A stretch of 64,000 bases of DNA from CAWBUW01 sp963792075 (GTDB lineage Bacteria; Chloroflexota; Anaerolineae; Anaerolineales; UBA4823). The DNA is taken from NCBI GenBank assembly GCA_963792075.1, contig CAWBUW010000004.1, forward strand, positions 1 to 64,000, given 5' to 3'. The position numbers and the translations under genes are program-made. The notes under the pieces are model-generated. The model ran no database searches and was not told the DNA's origin. It was given only the letters and a program-made list of their open reading frames with translations. Below, in pieces: positions 18,465 to 27,056 of this stretch (positions within the stretch are counted from its first letter, which is position 1; each line of letters starts with the position of its first letter).

Positions 18465-19374
18465 ATGAAACGACCATTCAAGAAACAAGCAACAAAATCC
18501 CTGCTTTTTCTGGGCTTTACACTGGTTCTTCTACTGGTCTGGCTTTTTCTGAGCTCGCCAGAGAAATCCTTTCTGGAAGTAATAAAGGATCTCGCTCTTA
18601 CTTTTTTATTGCCTGTAGGACTGACACTCCTTATCCCGATCTCTATTTTAGGTATCATGTTCCTGTTCCATAAGCTTTTCCCTTTATCACAACAGGAACC
18701 CATCCAATTGGGCGAGGAAGAGCAAAATGATTATGCAAAGATCTATCTATCAGGAACTTTCCTGTTCTTTCTGGGATGGCCAATCGGAGGAATCCTCTCA
18801 TACTTTGTGCTGTCCTGGTTCTCTGACTTGTGGGGCAGCACCATAAAGGCAGTCTATTTAGCCCCTTTGGATAGGGCATTTTGGAGTGGGCCTGCCATGT
18901 TCCTTGGAATATTATTCGGAGGACTGTTTTCGTCCGTTATTCTAAATTTGTGGAACAAACAAAAATACCAGAACACTCAAAGGATCTATGAACTCATCGT
19001 GGCAAATGAACAGCTCGAAAGCCGGGAAGGTAATCCTGGCTGTTTATCTGATTGGTATTTTGGGGATGATTTATGTTGGTCTTACCTCTTATACTCGTTT
19101 CACTGAGGATGGTGTATATATCCACCGATCATTCAGCCTATCCCCGGAGTATCACTCCTACCAGGAAGTCACCCACGTTGAAGAGACCATAAAGGTTGGT
19201 AGCCGGGAAGAAGACCACAACTTCCTGATCCAGTTTTCAGACGGCAAGCAGTGGAGGACAACCGCCTATAAACCAGACCGGATCCCGCAATATTTCGATG
19301 AAATGATGGAGTTCGTCGCGGAGAAAAGCCGGCTGGAATTCATACGAACAATTGTGACAAAACCGGACAGGTAA
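18465..19374 (+). CDS. Integral membrane protein, frameshifted
   Basis: Joined from two frames. The first (18465-19106) has at least four predicted membrane helices (LLFLGFTLVLLLVWLFL; LLPVGLTLLIPISILGIMF; IYLSGTFLFFLGWPIGGIL; GPAMFLGILFGGLFSSVIL). Near 19025 the frame changes and the downstream frame adds another helix (AVYLIGILGMIYVGL) and a C-terminal soluble domain ending at 19374. Function unknown. It is AT-richer than the surrounding element and is followed after 5 bp by a membrane-anchored propeller-like protein, so it appears to be cargo. Confidence 0.6.
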
Positions 19375-19379
19375 CTATC

Positions 19380-20876
19380 ATGAATGCTAAAAAACCGTTT
19401 AGGCTCATCGGCGCGATTTTCCTGGCATGCGTTGTTATAATCTGCCTTTTGTGGTTAGCCTTTTTATTATGGGGTGAGAAAAAGATAAAAGATAATCCCA
19501 TGGTAGAAGTTGCGATGATCTACCAACCTGCTCCAACACCCGGGAGCGATTTGGATGCAATTGAAGCAGACGCGGAAATAAAAATACCAAACAGTGCGCG
19601 TGAAATTCACGCTGGGATCACTGGGTTTCGTGAGATTAATACATGGGTGCGCTTTGACCTACCCGCTGAAGATTTGGTGGGATTTCTACAGAATACGCAG
19701 TGTGATACGGCACTTATTCCAGCAGATCCGGCTGATCATTCTCGTTCAGAAATGGAACCAGATTGGTGGCAACCTGGTGAAGCGGATAAACTGGAAGAAT
19801 GCACTGGTGGTCACGCATACCTTCGTCAATCGGTTTTAGTCGATCGCACCAGCAAAGATATTTTGATCATCTATGTCTTTAGCAGTGTAGCCGGTTGGGA
19901 AACCCCCACGCCCACGCTTATTACCCCAGTACCTGCTAGCCGTACTAACACAATTGTTCCGCCTGTGACTTTGAAACCAACTTATACTGCTTCCCCTACA
20001 GTTTCCCCTTCTAATACGTTAACGCCAACAAAAACCCTTTCTATCATAGAAACGCCCACCCCACCAGGAATGGCATTATTAACGCAGGTCAGTCAAATTC
20101 ACCATTCACCAGATGGGGCCTGGCTTTGGGGTGTCGAGAATTTTAGTTACCAGGAAGAAGGAAAGGAATTGCAATATTCGAAGACAGTCTTTGTGAGTAA
20201 GGATGGGAAAGCAGTCTGGACCGTCTGGCCGAAGACCAAAGATATTGGTAATGTTACAGCCGGTCAGGCCTCCTACACGCCTATTTTTTGGTTACCCAGT
20301 GAACCTTATGTTTACTTAGCTGGCTATTTATGCTGTAGAGATGGTCCGTATGATTACACTGGTTGGAATTTGGCTCGGTTGGATCTTAGGACAGGCGCTT
20401 TTAGTATTCAAGTTTCCGGTTGGAGTCAACATTCCTTTGCCTTCTCCAAAGAAGGTAAATACCTCCTGGATACCCACTATAAATCCCCGTATTTACGGTT
20501 TATTCGGTTATCGGATTGGAAATATACTGATATTCCTATTGATCCAAAGTTTGTGATTAACGAAATTGCCGTCTTTTCCCCTGATCAAAACAAAGCAGCA
20601 GTTCAGGCTTGCGAAGAGTTCACGGATGGTTCTGGAGATTGCTACCAGTATAACTTGCTCTTAGTGGACATCAAACAAGGGAGTTATCGAATTCTTCTTA
20701 GCCACATGCCGGATGCTATGGGATTTCAGCTTGAGGACTTTTTAAATAATCAATACTACTTTACTTACTCATGGATAACAGACAGTGAAATTGTGATAAC
20801 GGCCCAAAAATTTTATAAAGATGCCAGGCAATTCATATTCGATCTGACGACTAATCAGATGCGTGAGGTTAAGTAG
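19380..20876 (+). CDS. Membrane-anchored protein with Pro/Thr linker and propeller-like domain
   Basis: An intact 498-residue protein. An N-terminal hydrophobic helix (IFLACVVIICLLWLAFLL) anchors it, residues ~40-170 form one domain, a Pro/Thr/Ser-rich linker covers ~185-230, and the C-terminal ~265 residues show beta-propeller-like repeats (IHHSPDGAWLWG, FSKEGKYLL, FSPDQNKAAV). It starts 5 bp after the preceding membrane protein gene and is probably co-transcribed. The layout resembles the lipoproteins at 4039 and 23223. Ligand and role unknown. Confidence 0.75.
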   Translation: MNAKKPFRLIGAIFLACVVIICLLWLAFLLWGEKKIKDNPMVEVAMIYQPAPTPGSDLDAIEADAEIKIPNSAREIHAGITGFREINTWVRFDLPAEDLVGFLQNTQCDTALIPADPADHSRSEMEPDWWQPGEADKLEECTGGHAYLRQSVLVDRTSKDILIIYVFSSVAGWETPTPTLITPVPASRTNTIVPPVTLKPTYTASPTVSPSNTLTPTKTLSIIETPTPPGMALLTQVSQIHHSPDGAWLWGVENFSYQEEGKELQYSKTVFVSKDGKAVWTVWPKTKDIGNVTAGQASYTPIFWLPSEPYVYLAGYLCCRDGPYDYTGWNLARLDLRTGAFSIQVSGWSQHSFAFSKEGKYLLDTHYKSPYLRFIRLSDWKYTDIPIDPKFVINEIAVFSPDQNKAAVQACEEFTDGSGDCYQYNLLLVDIKQGSYRILLSHMPDAMGFQLEDFLNNQYYFTYSWITDSEIVITAQKFYKDARQFIFDLTTNQMREVK

Positions 20877-20912
20877 GAATAAACCCAAGAATTTGCAAAT
20901 GCCGGTTAGGTT

Positions 20913-21172
20913 CTACGGTCGCCACAATGTATAGTCACCTTCCATGTAAACATCTAGTGACTGAAATTCCCCTGTTTGTACATTGACAAACCCTAATCTC
21001 GGATGGTCATAATAGTCGCAAAGAGCACAGGCTGTATCAGAATGATAAAGTAAAACTTTCCAGTCAGGAGAAGGCCAATAATATCGAACAGTGTAAGGCC
21101 CTTCGCTAATCTCTCCGTCATATTGTTCTATTTGCTCTAAAATGCACTTTTCACCGCCATTATCTACCCTAA
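20913..21172 (-). pseudogene. 3' part of a lipoprotein gene split by an IS5-family element
   Basis: Encodes the C-terminal ~85 residues of the lipoprotein starting at 23223. Removing the insertion sequence at 21173-22040 together with one copy of the 3-bp duplication TAA restores an open frame across the junction (GGICILR continues to VDNGGEKCILEQIEQ). Ends in a propeller-like segment (YYWPSPDWKVLLYHSDTACA). Confidence 0.85.
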
Positions 21173-22040
21173 GAGACTGTTTAAGAAGTCGGCACACGGG
21201 CCAAACGGCGAAGGCCAAGACGGATCATGGCGGCATAAATGAAAGCTTCAGCAGTAGCGACTAAGCGTTCATAGTCTCTGGCAAGGCGGCGATTACGACT
21301 AATCCAGGCATTGGTTCGCTCGATGACCCAACGTTTGGGCAAGACATGAAAGCCAGTTTGCCCATCGACTTTGAGCACAATAGACAGGTCGGCATGCAAG
21401 TTTTCCTTCACCCAATCCACCAATTCTCCGCGATATCCGCCATCTGCAAAGATGGTCTGCAAACGGGTCAGGTATTCAGGCCGTTCCAGCAAGTCTTGGA
21501 AGGTTTGTTTGCCAGCATGGACATCCTGAACGTTGGCGGAGGTCACTTTAGCCAGCACCAACAATCCGAGTGTGTCCACAATCAGGTTACGTTTGCGCCC
21601 ACTCACCTTTTTCCCTCCATCAAATCCACGTTTTTCACCGCCTTCTGCACTTTTGGCCGATTGACTGTCGATAATCATGGCACTCGCCTGGGGTTTGCGG
21701 CCTTCTTTTTCCCGCACAGCTTCTCGAATCACTCGATTCAGCTTTTCCCATTTCCCTGTTTTTCGAAACAGAGAAAAATAGTAATACACCGTTTGCCAGG
21801 AGGGATATTCATGCGGCAGTGCCCTCCACACACATCCATTTTTGACTACATAAAATATGCCGTCCAGTATCTCGCGCCACGGATATTCCCGGGGTCTGCC
21901 TATCGTTTTCGGCTCTGGCAGGTATGGCGCAATTCGCAACCATTCGGTATCATTAAGATCAGTCGGGTAGGCTTGTTGTGATTTTGTCATCCTTCAAGTT
22001 TGCCCGACTTCTCCCTTTTTGTCGAGTTATTAACAGTCTC
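21173..22040 (-). mobile_element. Complete IS5-family insertion sequence
   Basis: 868 bp bounded by imperfect terminal inverted repeats (left end GAGACTGTTTAAGAAGTCGG; right end, reversed, GAGACTGTTAATAACTCGA) and flanked by TAA target duplications (21170-21172 and 22041-22043), as in IS5-family subgroups that use TNA sites. It contains one intact transposase gene and has split a lipoprotein gene. The uneroded ends and single open frame indicate a recent insertion. Confidence 0.9.
21181..21990 (-). CDS. IS5-family transposase
   Basis: Intact 269-residue DDE transposase. An N-terminal DUF4096-type domain (LNDTEWLRIAPYLPEP, RPREYPWREILDGIFYV) precedes the catalytic core: first Asp in AMIIDSQSAKSAEGG, second in IFADGGYRGELV, and Glu in WVIERTNAWISRNRRLARDY (the Y-2-R-3-E type signature). 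It fills the element and should be functional. Confidence 0.95.
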   Translation of the reverse strand: MTKSQQAYPTDLNDTEWLRIAPYLPEPKTIGRPREYPWREILDGIFYVVKNGCVWRALPHEYPSWQTVYYYFSLFRKTGKWEKLNRVIREAVREKEGRKPQASAMIIDSQSAKSAEGGEKRGFDGGKKVSGRKRNLIVDTLGLLVLAKVTSANVQDVHAGKQTFQDLLERPEYLTRLQTIFADGGYRGELVDWVKENLHADLSIVLKVDGQTGFHVLPKRWVIERTNAWISRNRRLARDYERLVATAEAFIYAAMIRLGLRRLARVPTS

Positions 22041-23223
22041 TAAGGATGCATATACCACCTTTTACGTTATCATTTGATTGATCGTTAGTGTAATAAAGAT
22101 AACTGAAACTAAGACTATCAGGAAGCCAGCTCAAGTTATGAAAAGTAACGCTATCTGTCCTATTCGTTTTGTGTCTAAGAATTGGGGCTTCAAAACATTT
22201 GGACTTACCTGTAAGTCGATCAAACACACACATTGGTTCTGCCCAAACCTTCATATCAGTGGGAGGCTGATATAACAATTTTGTTCCATCAGGGGACCAA
22301 TTGACCCAAAACAAATCTTCATATACTTGCAACAACTGGCGATTAGTAACATCATAAATGGCTATACTCCAATTGGCTTTGCCATTAGTGGATAAATAGT
22401 TTCCAACTTCTTTGTCACTACGCAAAACAGCCAAGTAAGGCTGCGTTGGTGACCATGAAGCCATAACATTAAACAGTTTATTATTTGAGGGCGCCAGGTT
22501 GAAGGTTTCTTTTAGGGATAGATCATAAATAAGAACGTCATGCTCATAACTACTTTCCAGCACGAATTTTCCATCGCATGAAACTTCATCCCAAACTGGG
22601 CGAAATGAGTATTCTGCTCTCCCAGGAATTGGGAGTATTTGCAGGGGCACAAGATCACTATTGGATGCAGATAAAAATTCAACTGCAGTGTTTGGTACAT
22701 CGTTGGTAGTGACAATCCCACTTGCAAGATCTATTTCCCAGGACTTAGTCCGGTCTTTTGATAAAAATCCGAGAGCTGTACCGTCCGGAAGCCAGTAATA
22801 ACCCACTACCTCAGGCACATTCAAGTCAATTTTATCGCCTGTCAATCCATTCCATATAGCTACTGGATTCTGCCGCGTATCATAATAACCTGGATAAATA
22901 CCATAAGAACCAAGCAGAACAGGAGTGTTTCGATCATCAACCCAATCTGGCAATACCACAGATGACCATTCGGGGGTGGCCGACACAGGTGTGGAAGTCC
23001 GCGTGGGTTTTATTATGGGAGGAGGTGTGCTAGTATCGGTCGCTGTCGGTTCTAGGTAAATAGTCTTTATCGGGGAAGGAGATGGAAATGAAGTGGGAAT
23101 AGATGAAACCTTTGTTGGCGTAGAATTCACCAAAGTGACAGTAACTGAGGCGGAAGAGCAAGCAACAACGAACAAAGTTACTATCAACATAGTACTACAG
23201 AAAATTAAGATTTTCCATCTCAT
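22041..23223 (-). pseudogene. 5' part of a lipoprotein gene split by an IS5-family element
   Basis: The start is placed at 23223 because AGAGGAG precedes it and the protein begins with a clear lipoprotein signal (MRWKILIFCSTMLIVTLFVV then ACSS). A Pro/Ser/Thr linker (~25-80) follows and then a propeller-like domain (LVVPLQ-type strands, SWSPTQPYLAVLRS, NWSPDGTKLLYQ, LSWLPDSLSF). Reading is lost in the insertion sequence at 22040, and the remaining C-terminus is at 20913-21172. The intact protein would have had about 480 residues and the same layout as the product of 19380-20876. Confidence 0.85.
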
Positions 23224-23371
23224 AAAGGCTCCTCTTTGACGTAGATTCTCACGCCTAATCAATTTTACATCCGAATATGCGATTAGGTTTGAAGAGAGGA
23301 GTAACCCTTCCACCTCCGTGTGGGGAATTGCTAAGATTGCCCCAGGCGAACCCAGGGCAATCTCGCGTGGA

Positions 23372-23783
23372 TCAGAACGGAATGTCATCGTGCTGGGGTG
23401 CAGGCGAGCCATTTCCGGCATCTCGTTTCGCCCTCACGCCCCGACAGGAAGCGCACGGTATTGGCGCTCACTTCGAAGGACGAGGCGGGCGAGCCGTCCT
23501 GGCGGGTGTAGAGGCGGGGTCCGCCCGTTTCCGGGTCGCACACCAGCCGCCCTTCCACCAGCACCAGGCTGCCCTTGTGCAGGTATTGGGCGCAGTTCTC
23601 GGCAGTCTTGCCCCAGCCCGATACCCGAAACCAGGTGGTTTCTTTCACCGCCTGGCCACTTGAGTTGGTGTGCTGCCGGTTGACTGCCAGATTGAAGTTG
23701 GTCACCGCCTGCCCGGCAGGGGTGTAGCGCATTTCCGGATCACGGCCCAGATGGCCGGCGATCACGATGGTTTGGAATGACAT
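23372..23783 (-). CDS. ssb: Single-stranded DNA-binding protein, frameshifted near the C-terminus
   Basis: OB-fold SSB that coats single-stranded DNA. The body is typical: MSFQTIVIAGHLGRDPEMRY, FNLAVNRQ, TTWFRVSGWGKTAENCAQYL, GSLVLVEGRL. The open frame runs on to 23385 without a normal tail, but shifting one base near 23430 gives RDAGNGSPAPQHDDIPF and a stop at 23372. The acidic DDIPF tip is the hallmark SSB tail that recruits partner proteins, so one extra base is likely. Element-borne SSBs protect transferred DNA. It directly follows the Rad52 family gene in one transcript. Confidence 0.9.
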
Positions 23784-23813
23784 CAGATTTTCCTCCGTTT
23801 CATGAATAGTGAA

Positions 23814-24644
23814 TTATTTTTTACCGTTGTGCCCAGCCGCCCAGACGCGCAGCACAATGCGCGATGCCGGGGCCAGTCCTTGATGCACGGCTTTGAAGGC
23901 CTGGTAGGCTTCGATCTCCGCGGCGTTGCTGGTGTCCACCGGCACGCCATCCCGGTACTGTGCCTCCTCCGCTGGAACAGCGGGTGGATTGGATGGTACA
24001 GGCGGATTGCCTGCTACGAGCGGCGGGGCGGATTTTTCGCCGTGCCCGTTGCCGTTCGGCCCGTGACCGTTCGAGCCGTTGTTCTCCAGGCCAGCCGTGA
24101 CGGCAAGCCCGGCTGTTTTGGCAACCTCCTTGTCGTAAAGGCTGTTGCCAAATTGCTCCCCCATCTGGCGGAAGCAGCGCTTCAGGCAGTCGGTGACCGC
24201 GCCTGCCAGCGCCATGTCCAGCGCCTCAGGCGTGTCGCCGGTGAAGATGCAGCGCCCAACGTCGGCGTGGCTGTAGCCTTTGCCATCCAGCTCCACCATG
24301 ATCTTGCCGGTGATGTAGACCACGCCGGCGATCTCGGTAGTCGGTTTGCCATCTTCGCCCAGCACGGGCACTTTCTTCTTGAGGCGCTGGTCGTAGAAAG
24401 TAATTTGCTTGTCCCAGCGCATGATGTGCGGCTCGCTGAGCAGGTCGAACGACCAGCGGAATTGGAACAGATCATTGGCATGTTCGATCACGTCATAGCC
24501 CTCCAAAAATGGAACGGTCCCCTGCCCCGGGGCCTGGCGGCGTTTGACGCGGCCCATATCCAGCGGCTGCCGCAGCCGCCAGAGGACCTGCTCGCCGGGC
24601 GGGTCGAGGGTAGGGGCATTGGGGATTGGGTTAGGTTGGATCAT
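23814..24644 (-). CDS. Rad52/Rad22-family single-strand annealing protein
   Basis: A 276-residue protein whose N-terminal half is a Rad52-type annealing domain: FLEGYDVIEHANDLFQFRWS, AGVVYITGKIMVELDGKGYS, and the ADVGRCIFTGDTPEALDMAL block followed by AGAVTDCLKRCFRQMGEQFG. Such proteins anneal complementary strands, as phage-type recombinases do. The C-terminal ~80 residues are a low-complexity Gly/Asn/Pro linker. The start at 24644 follows ACACGGAGGAACAC. It is followed by ssb, a common functional pairing. The reading frame upstream of this ATG is open into the SWIM-encoding frame. Confidence 0.9.
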   Translation of the reverse strand: MIQPNPIPNAPTLDPPGEQVLWRLRQPLDMGRVKRRQAPGQGTVPFLEGYDVIEHANDLFQFRWSFDLLSEPHIMRWDKQITFYDQRLKKKVPVLGEDGKPTTEIAGVVYITGKIMVELDGKGYSHADVGRCIFTGDTPEALDMALAGAVTDCLKRCFRQMGEQFGNSLYDKEVAKTAGLAVTAGLENNGSNGHGPNGNGHGEKSAPPLVAGNPPVPSNPPAVPAEEAQYRDGVPVDTSNAAEIEAYQAFKAVHQGLAPASRIVLRVWAAGHNGKK

Positions 24645-24976
24645 GTGTTCCTCCGTGTAACAGGTTGAAACTTGTGATTGCGTGTGCTGGCTTGCCTGCC
24701 CGGGTTCGGCGATCTGCGCCGCTTCCGTACAACGGACCGCTTCGATGTGTTTACAGCGTAAGCCAAAGTGTTGGCAGCGCTCAGCGAAATCCGGGCAGGT
24801 GCAGGCCCAGACGTCGCTGTCCAGTGAGACGGTGTAACGGCTGCCTTTACTGGCAACCGTCCAGTGCGTTCGTAGACAGGGCTGTCACCTGCATCTCGCC
24901 CTGCTGCAGCGCAGACCGGGCCCGGGCGAGGCGTTCGTGTTGGAGTTGGTTCTCCTGCGTGGGTGGGTCAGGGATC
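24645..24976 (-). CDS. Small SWIM zinc-finger protein, frameshifted
   Basis: From the ATG at 24976 the first ~40 residues (MIPDPPTQENQLQHERLARA) end at a stop, while the next frame continues as WTVASKGSRYTVSLDSDVW and then a clear SWIM finger (CTCPDFAERCQHFGLRCKH, CxCxnCxH). SWIM domains bind DNA or proteins and occur in recombination-associated factors. The SWIM frame has no stop before the Rad52 start at 24644 and is in frame with it, so either the two were fused or a second shift hides the stop. It is the first gene of the SWIM-Rad52-SSB transcript. Confidence 0.65.
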
Positions 24977-25010
24977 ATCGTGTTTGCATTTCACTCCTTT
25001 CGTGTCAGGG

Positions 25011-25036
25011 TCAAACGTATGGGGATTGGTTTCCAG
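25011..25036 (-). promoter_or_regulatory. Shared promoter-proximal box
   Basis: AAACGTATGGGGATTGG followed by TTTCC on the plus strand (minus: GGAAACCAATCCCC then ATACGTTT), about 35 bp upstream of the SWIM gene start at 24976. Same motif as at 18283, 42778 and 45804. Confidence 0.6.
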
Positions 25037-25040
25037 GGTA

Positions 25041-25658
25041 AGCCAGGCGATCTTGTGCTGCATGCCTGGCTATCATTTACGTGCCCGCTTTCCCGTATTT
25101 CAGAGAGAATCAGGGCAGCAAACCTCGATGGCTGACCGCATCTCATCGCATGCAGCCGCCGAAGTTTGCTTCTCTAAATCGATGATCGGCTGCCCGGCCA
25201 GTGGTTGACCAACCGGGCAGCCGTCAAATTCGTTTTTCGTCTTATGAGCCTGGCCTTTGCGGACGACTTTGCGAATAGAATTCGCCCAGCGCTTCTCACG
25301 ATCCGCCCCCGGTCTAAGGGGCAGCGGCCACCGCCTGTTCGGAGTTTGGCTTTTTTATGATCGGAATGTTTATTCCCTGATGTGGAGGAGCGGATCACCG
25401 CCCGATATGGGAGAAGCCAGACTCGATGCAGAACGTTTACGCAAAGAGGCTGTTTGTTAAGGTGCAGGCTGCTCTTCGAGCAGCGGCTTATTAAGCAGCA
25501 ATGCCGGCGCGCGCCCTTTCACAGGGAATGCACACCGGCCAACGTATATGCGGCGAAGACGCCGCGACAGATTATTCAGTTTTGATCCTGTCACCCTGAG
25601 CGGGCGACGGAGGCTTGCGAATTTCCGCCCGTCGAGAGCGGCTATTCAGTCACACGGT
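25041..25658. other. Intergenic region with a strong hairpin, no supported gene
   Basis: No convincing coding sequence. The main feature is a stem-loop, CGGCTGCCCGG (25187-25197) with CCGGGCAGCCG (25213-25223), followed on the plus strand by a short T-rich stretch. It could end transcripts coming from the right (the OB-fold gene at 25659). GCCAACGTATATG at about 25538 is a weaker relative of the CCAACGTGTG box. Confidence 0.5.
25187..25223. terminator. Hairpin, possible terminator downstream of the OB-fold gene
   Basis: 11-bp perfect inverted repeat with a 15-base loop; T-rich sequence (CGTTTTTC) follows on the plus strand. The direction in which it acts is not certain. Confidence 0.5.
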
Positions 25659-26048
25659 TTACCTTTTGCCATTGCGCTGGGTAATAATGCGCCGGGCTAC
25701 CACTTCGGTGGTGCCGCGTGGCGCGCGCAGGGTGGTGGGATCCAGGTTTTCCGGGACTGGCAGTTCCGCGCCGCGGGCGTCCTTCAGAAAATCCGCCAGG
25801 CTCTCTTCATAATCCCGGCTCTGCAGGAACCCATGCACCCGCACCTGGACGCCTTTCTCCACCACCACCGGCGCACCCAGGCTGCCCTTGGTCACCCGGA
25901 TGGTGGCATAATCCGCCGCGTCCTGGGTCTCGTTGAGCGGCTTCTGCGGCAGATCCGCGTCACGGTAGATGGCGATGCGGAAGAGCAGGTCGTCCGCATA
26001 CTTCCAGGTCTTGACGACAATGCCTTCGAGAATCACTTCGTTGATCAT
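25659..26048 (-). CDS. SSB-like OB-fold protein
   Basis: A 129-residue protein starting at 26048 (MINEVILEGIVVKTWKYADD). The strand pattern (VILEGIVVKTW, LLFRIAIYRD, YATIRVTKGSLGAP, VQVRVHGFLQSRDYEESLAD) matches an OB-fold of the single-stranded DNA-binding type, but it lacks the Trp-rich core and the acidic tail of the SSB at 23372. Probably a second, element-specific single-stranded DNA-binding protein. It is preceded by tandem GGGACAATTGTCCC operators also found ahead of the pilus operon. Confidence 0.75.
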   Translation of the reverse strand: MINEVILEGIVVKTWKYADDLLFRIAIYRDADLPQKPLNETQDAADYATIRVTKGSLGAPVVVEKGVQVRVHGFLQSRDYEESLADFLKDARGAELPVPENLDPTTLRAPRGTTEVVARRIITQRNGKR

Positions 26049-26112
26049 AAGAACTCCCTTCGAGCGTGGTTAAACAAAGCGGCCGGAACGATCTCCTCGA
26101 GGAGTGTCCCGG

Positions 26113-26239
26113 CCAACGTGTGAGTTACAGAATTATTCGTTTGCTGTCTGGTAGCGAATCCAGACTATAATGATCTTACACGATGTTGCCTACGCATGCT
26201 ATGGACAATTGTCCCGTCAGGGGCGGGACAATTGTCCCG
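26113..26239. promoter_or_regulatory. CCAACGTGTG box and two tandem palindromic operators
   Basis: CCAACGTGTG lies at 26113-26122. GGACAATTGTCC (26203-26214) and the perfect 16-bp palindrome CGGGACAATTGTCCCG (26224-26239) follow, with centres 23 bp apart. Their position upstream of the OB-fold gene, and the identical palindrome upstream of the pilus operon at 46050, make them likely operators for one regulator. The rest of 26049-26349 shows no gene. Confidence 0.7.
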
Positions 26240-26349
26240 AACATCAATGGAAAACCTATCCAGGAACCCTACCCATTGCATGATTGAAATCGATGGGACG
26301 GTGAGTTTTGCGCTTTCAACAAAAAAACTGAACTGCCCATCACGGTAGT

Positions 26350-26555
26350 GTATCCTTCAGTAAGGAATTTCAAAAAGGCTTTCCCAACAGGCTCGCCAAG
26401 GCGCTTTTGCGCAAGATGTTTAGCCTACCTGTGGCACTTGTCGCTCAAAATCGGTCAACCGAGGCCCACAGATAAGGGAACTTTCTACGGCTTCCAGGTA
26501 TGCCGCCAGAGCCCTTCGCGAATTTCCTTACGCAAAGATACAATACCTAACGCTT
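26350..26555 (-). pseudogene. IS982-family transposase fragment
   Basis: About 200 bp nearly the same as 52757-52965, which is part of a longer IS982-type remnant. Neither start nor end of the insertion sequence is retained. It marks one border of the 26.3-29.9 kb cargo island. Confidence 0.75.
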
Positions 26556-26601
26556 GATCCGGCTCTCCGGGTTGGCGGTATCTGGCGCATTTTTGGCGAT
26601 G

Positions 26602-26754
26602 TTAGGCAATTGGCAGCTCTTGCCTTGCACAATACCACTTACCAAGGCCGCCATGGGTGTTCAGATGGCGAGCTAGGTTCCCTTTTGGCGATTTTGGATA
26701 AAGTTGCTGAATTGCCTTTCTAATGGTACGATAGACATGACGGTTGTCACTCAT
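26602..26754 (-). pseudogene. N-terminal fragment of an IS4-like transposase
   Basis: About 50 residues (MSDNRHVYRTIRKAIQQLYP then SPKGNLARHLNTHGGL) match the N-terminal part of transposases that begin with a xxRxxLKxLYPxxPxGNLARHLNTL motif. The rest of the gene is missing. Assignment to the IS4 superfamily is from memory of this motif and is moderate. Confidence 0.55.
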
Positions 26755-27056
26755 GGGCCCTCCTGGTCTTTCTTGGCCGAAAAACACAGTGTACCCCGTC
26801 AGTTGTTAAAAATGTGTCCGGTAATCAAAATACGAATAAATTTGGTGGCAGACGCAATATGTATCTGGCCCATAGTAACAATCAAGCCCTACCCTACCTC
26901 CGCGAAGAAACCGGCCCGCTACCAGCGCGCGGAATCTGCGGGATCTTGATAGACTATAATCGAGACAGCCAAACCTGGAAAGGACCTAAAAGGATTTGGC
27001 CTGAGTGGAAGAAAAGAGGAAAATAAAACCTATGACGATTTTAATCGGAAGCGGAT

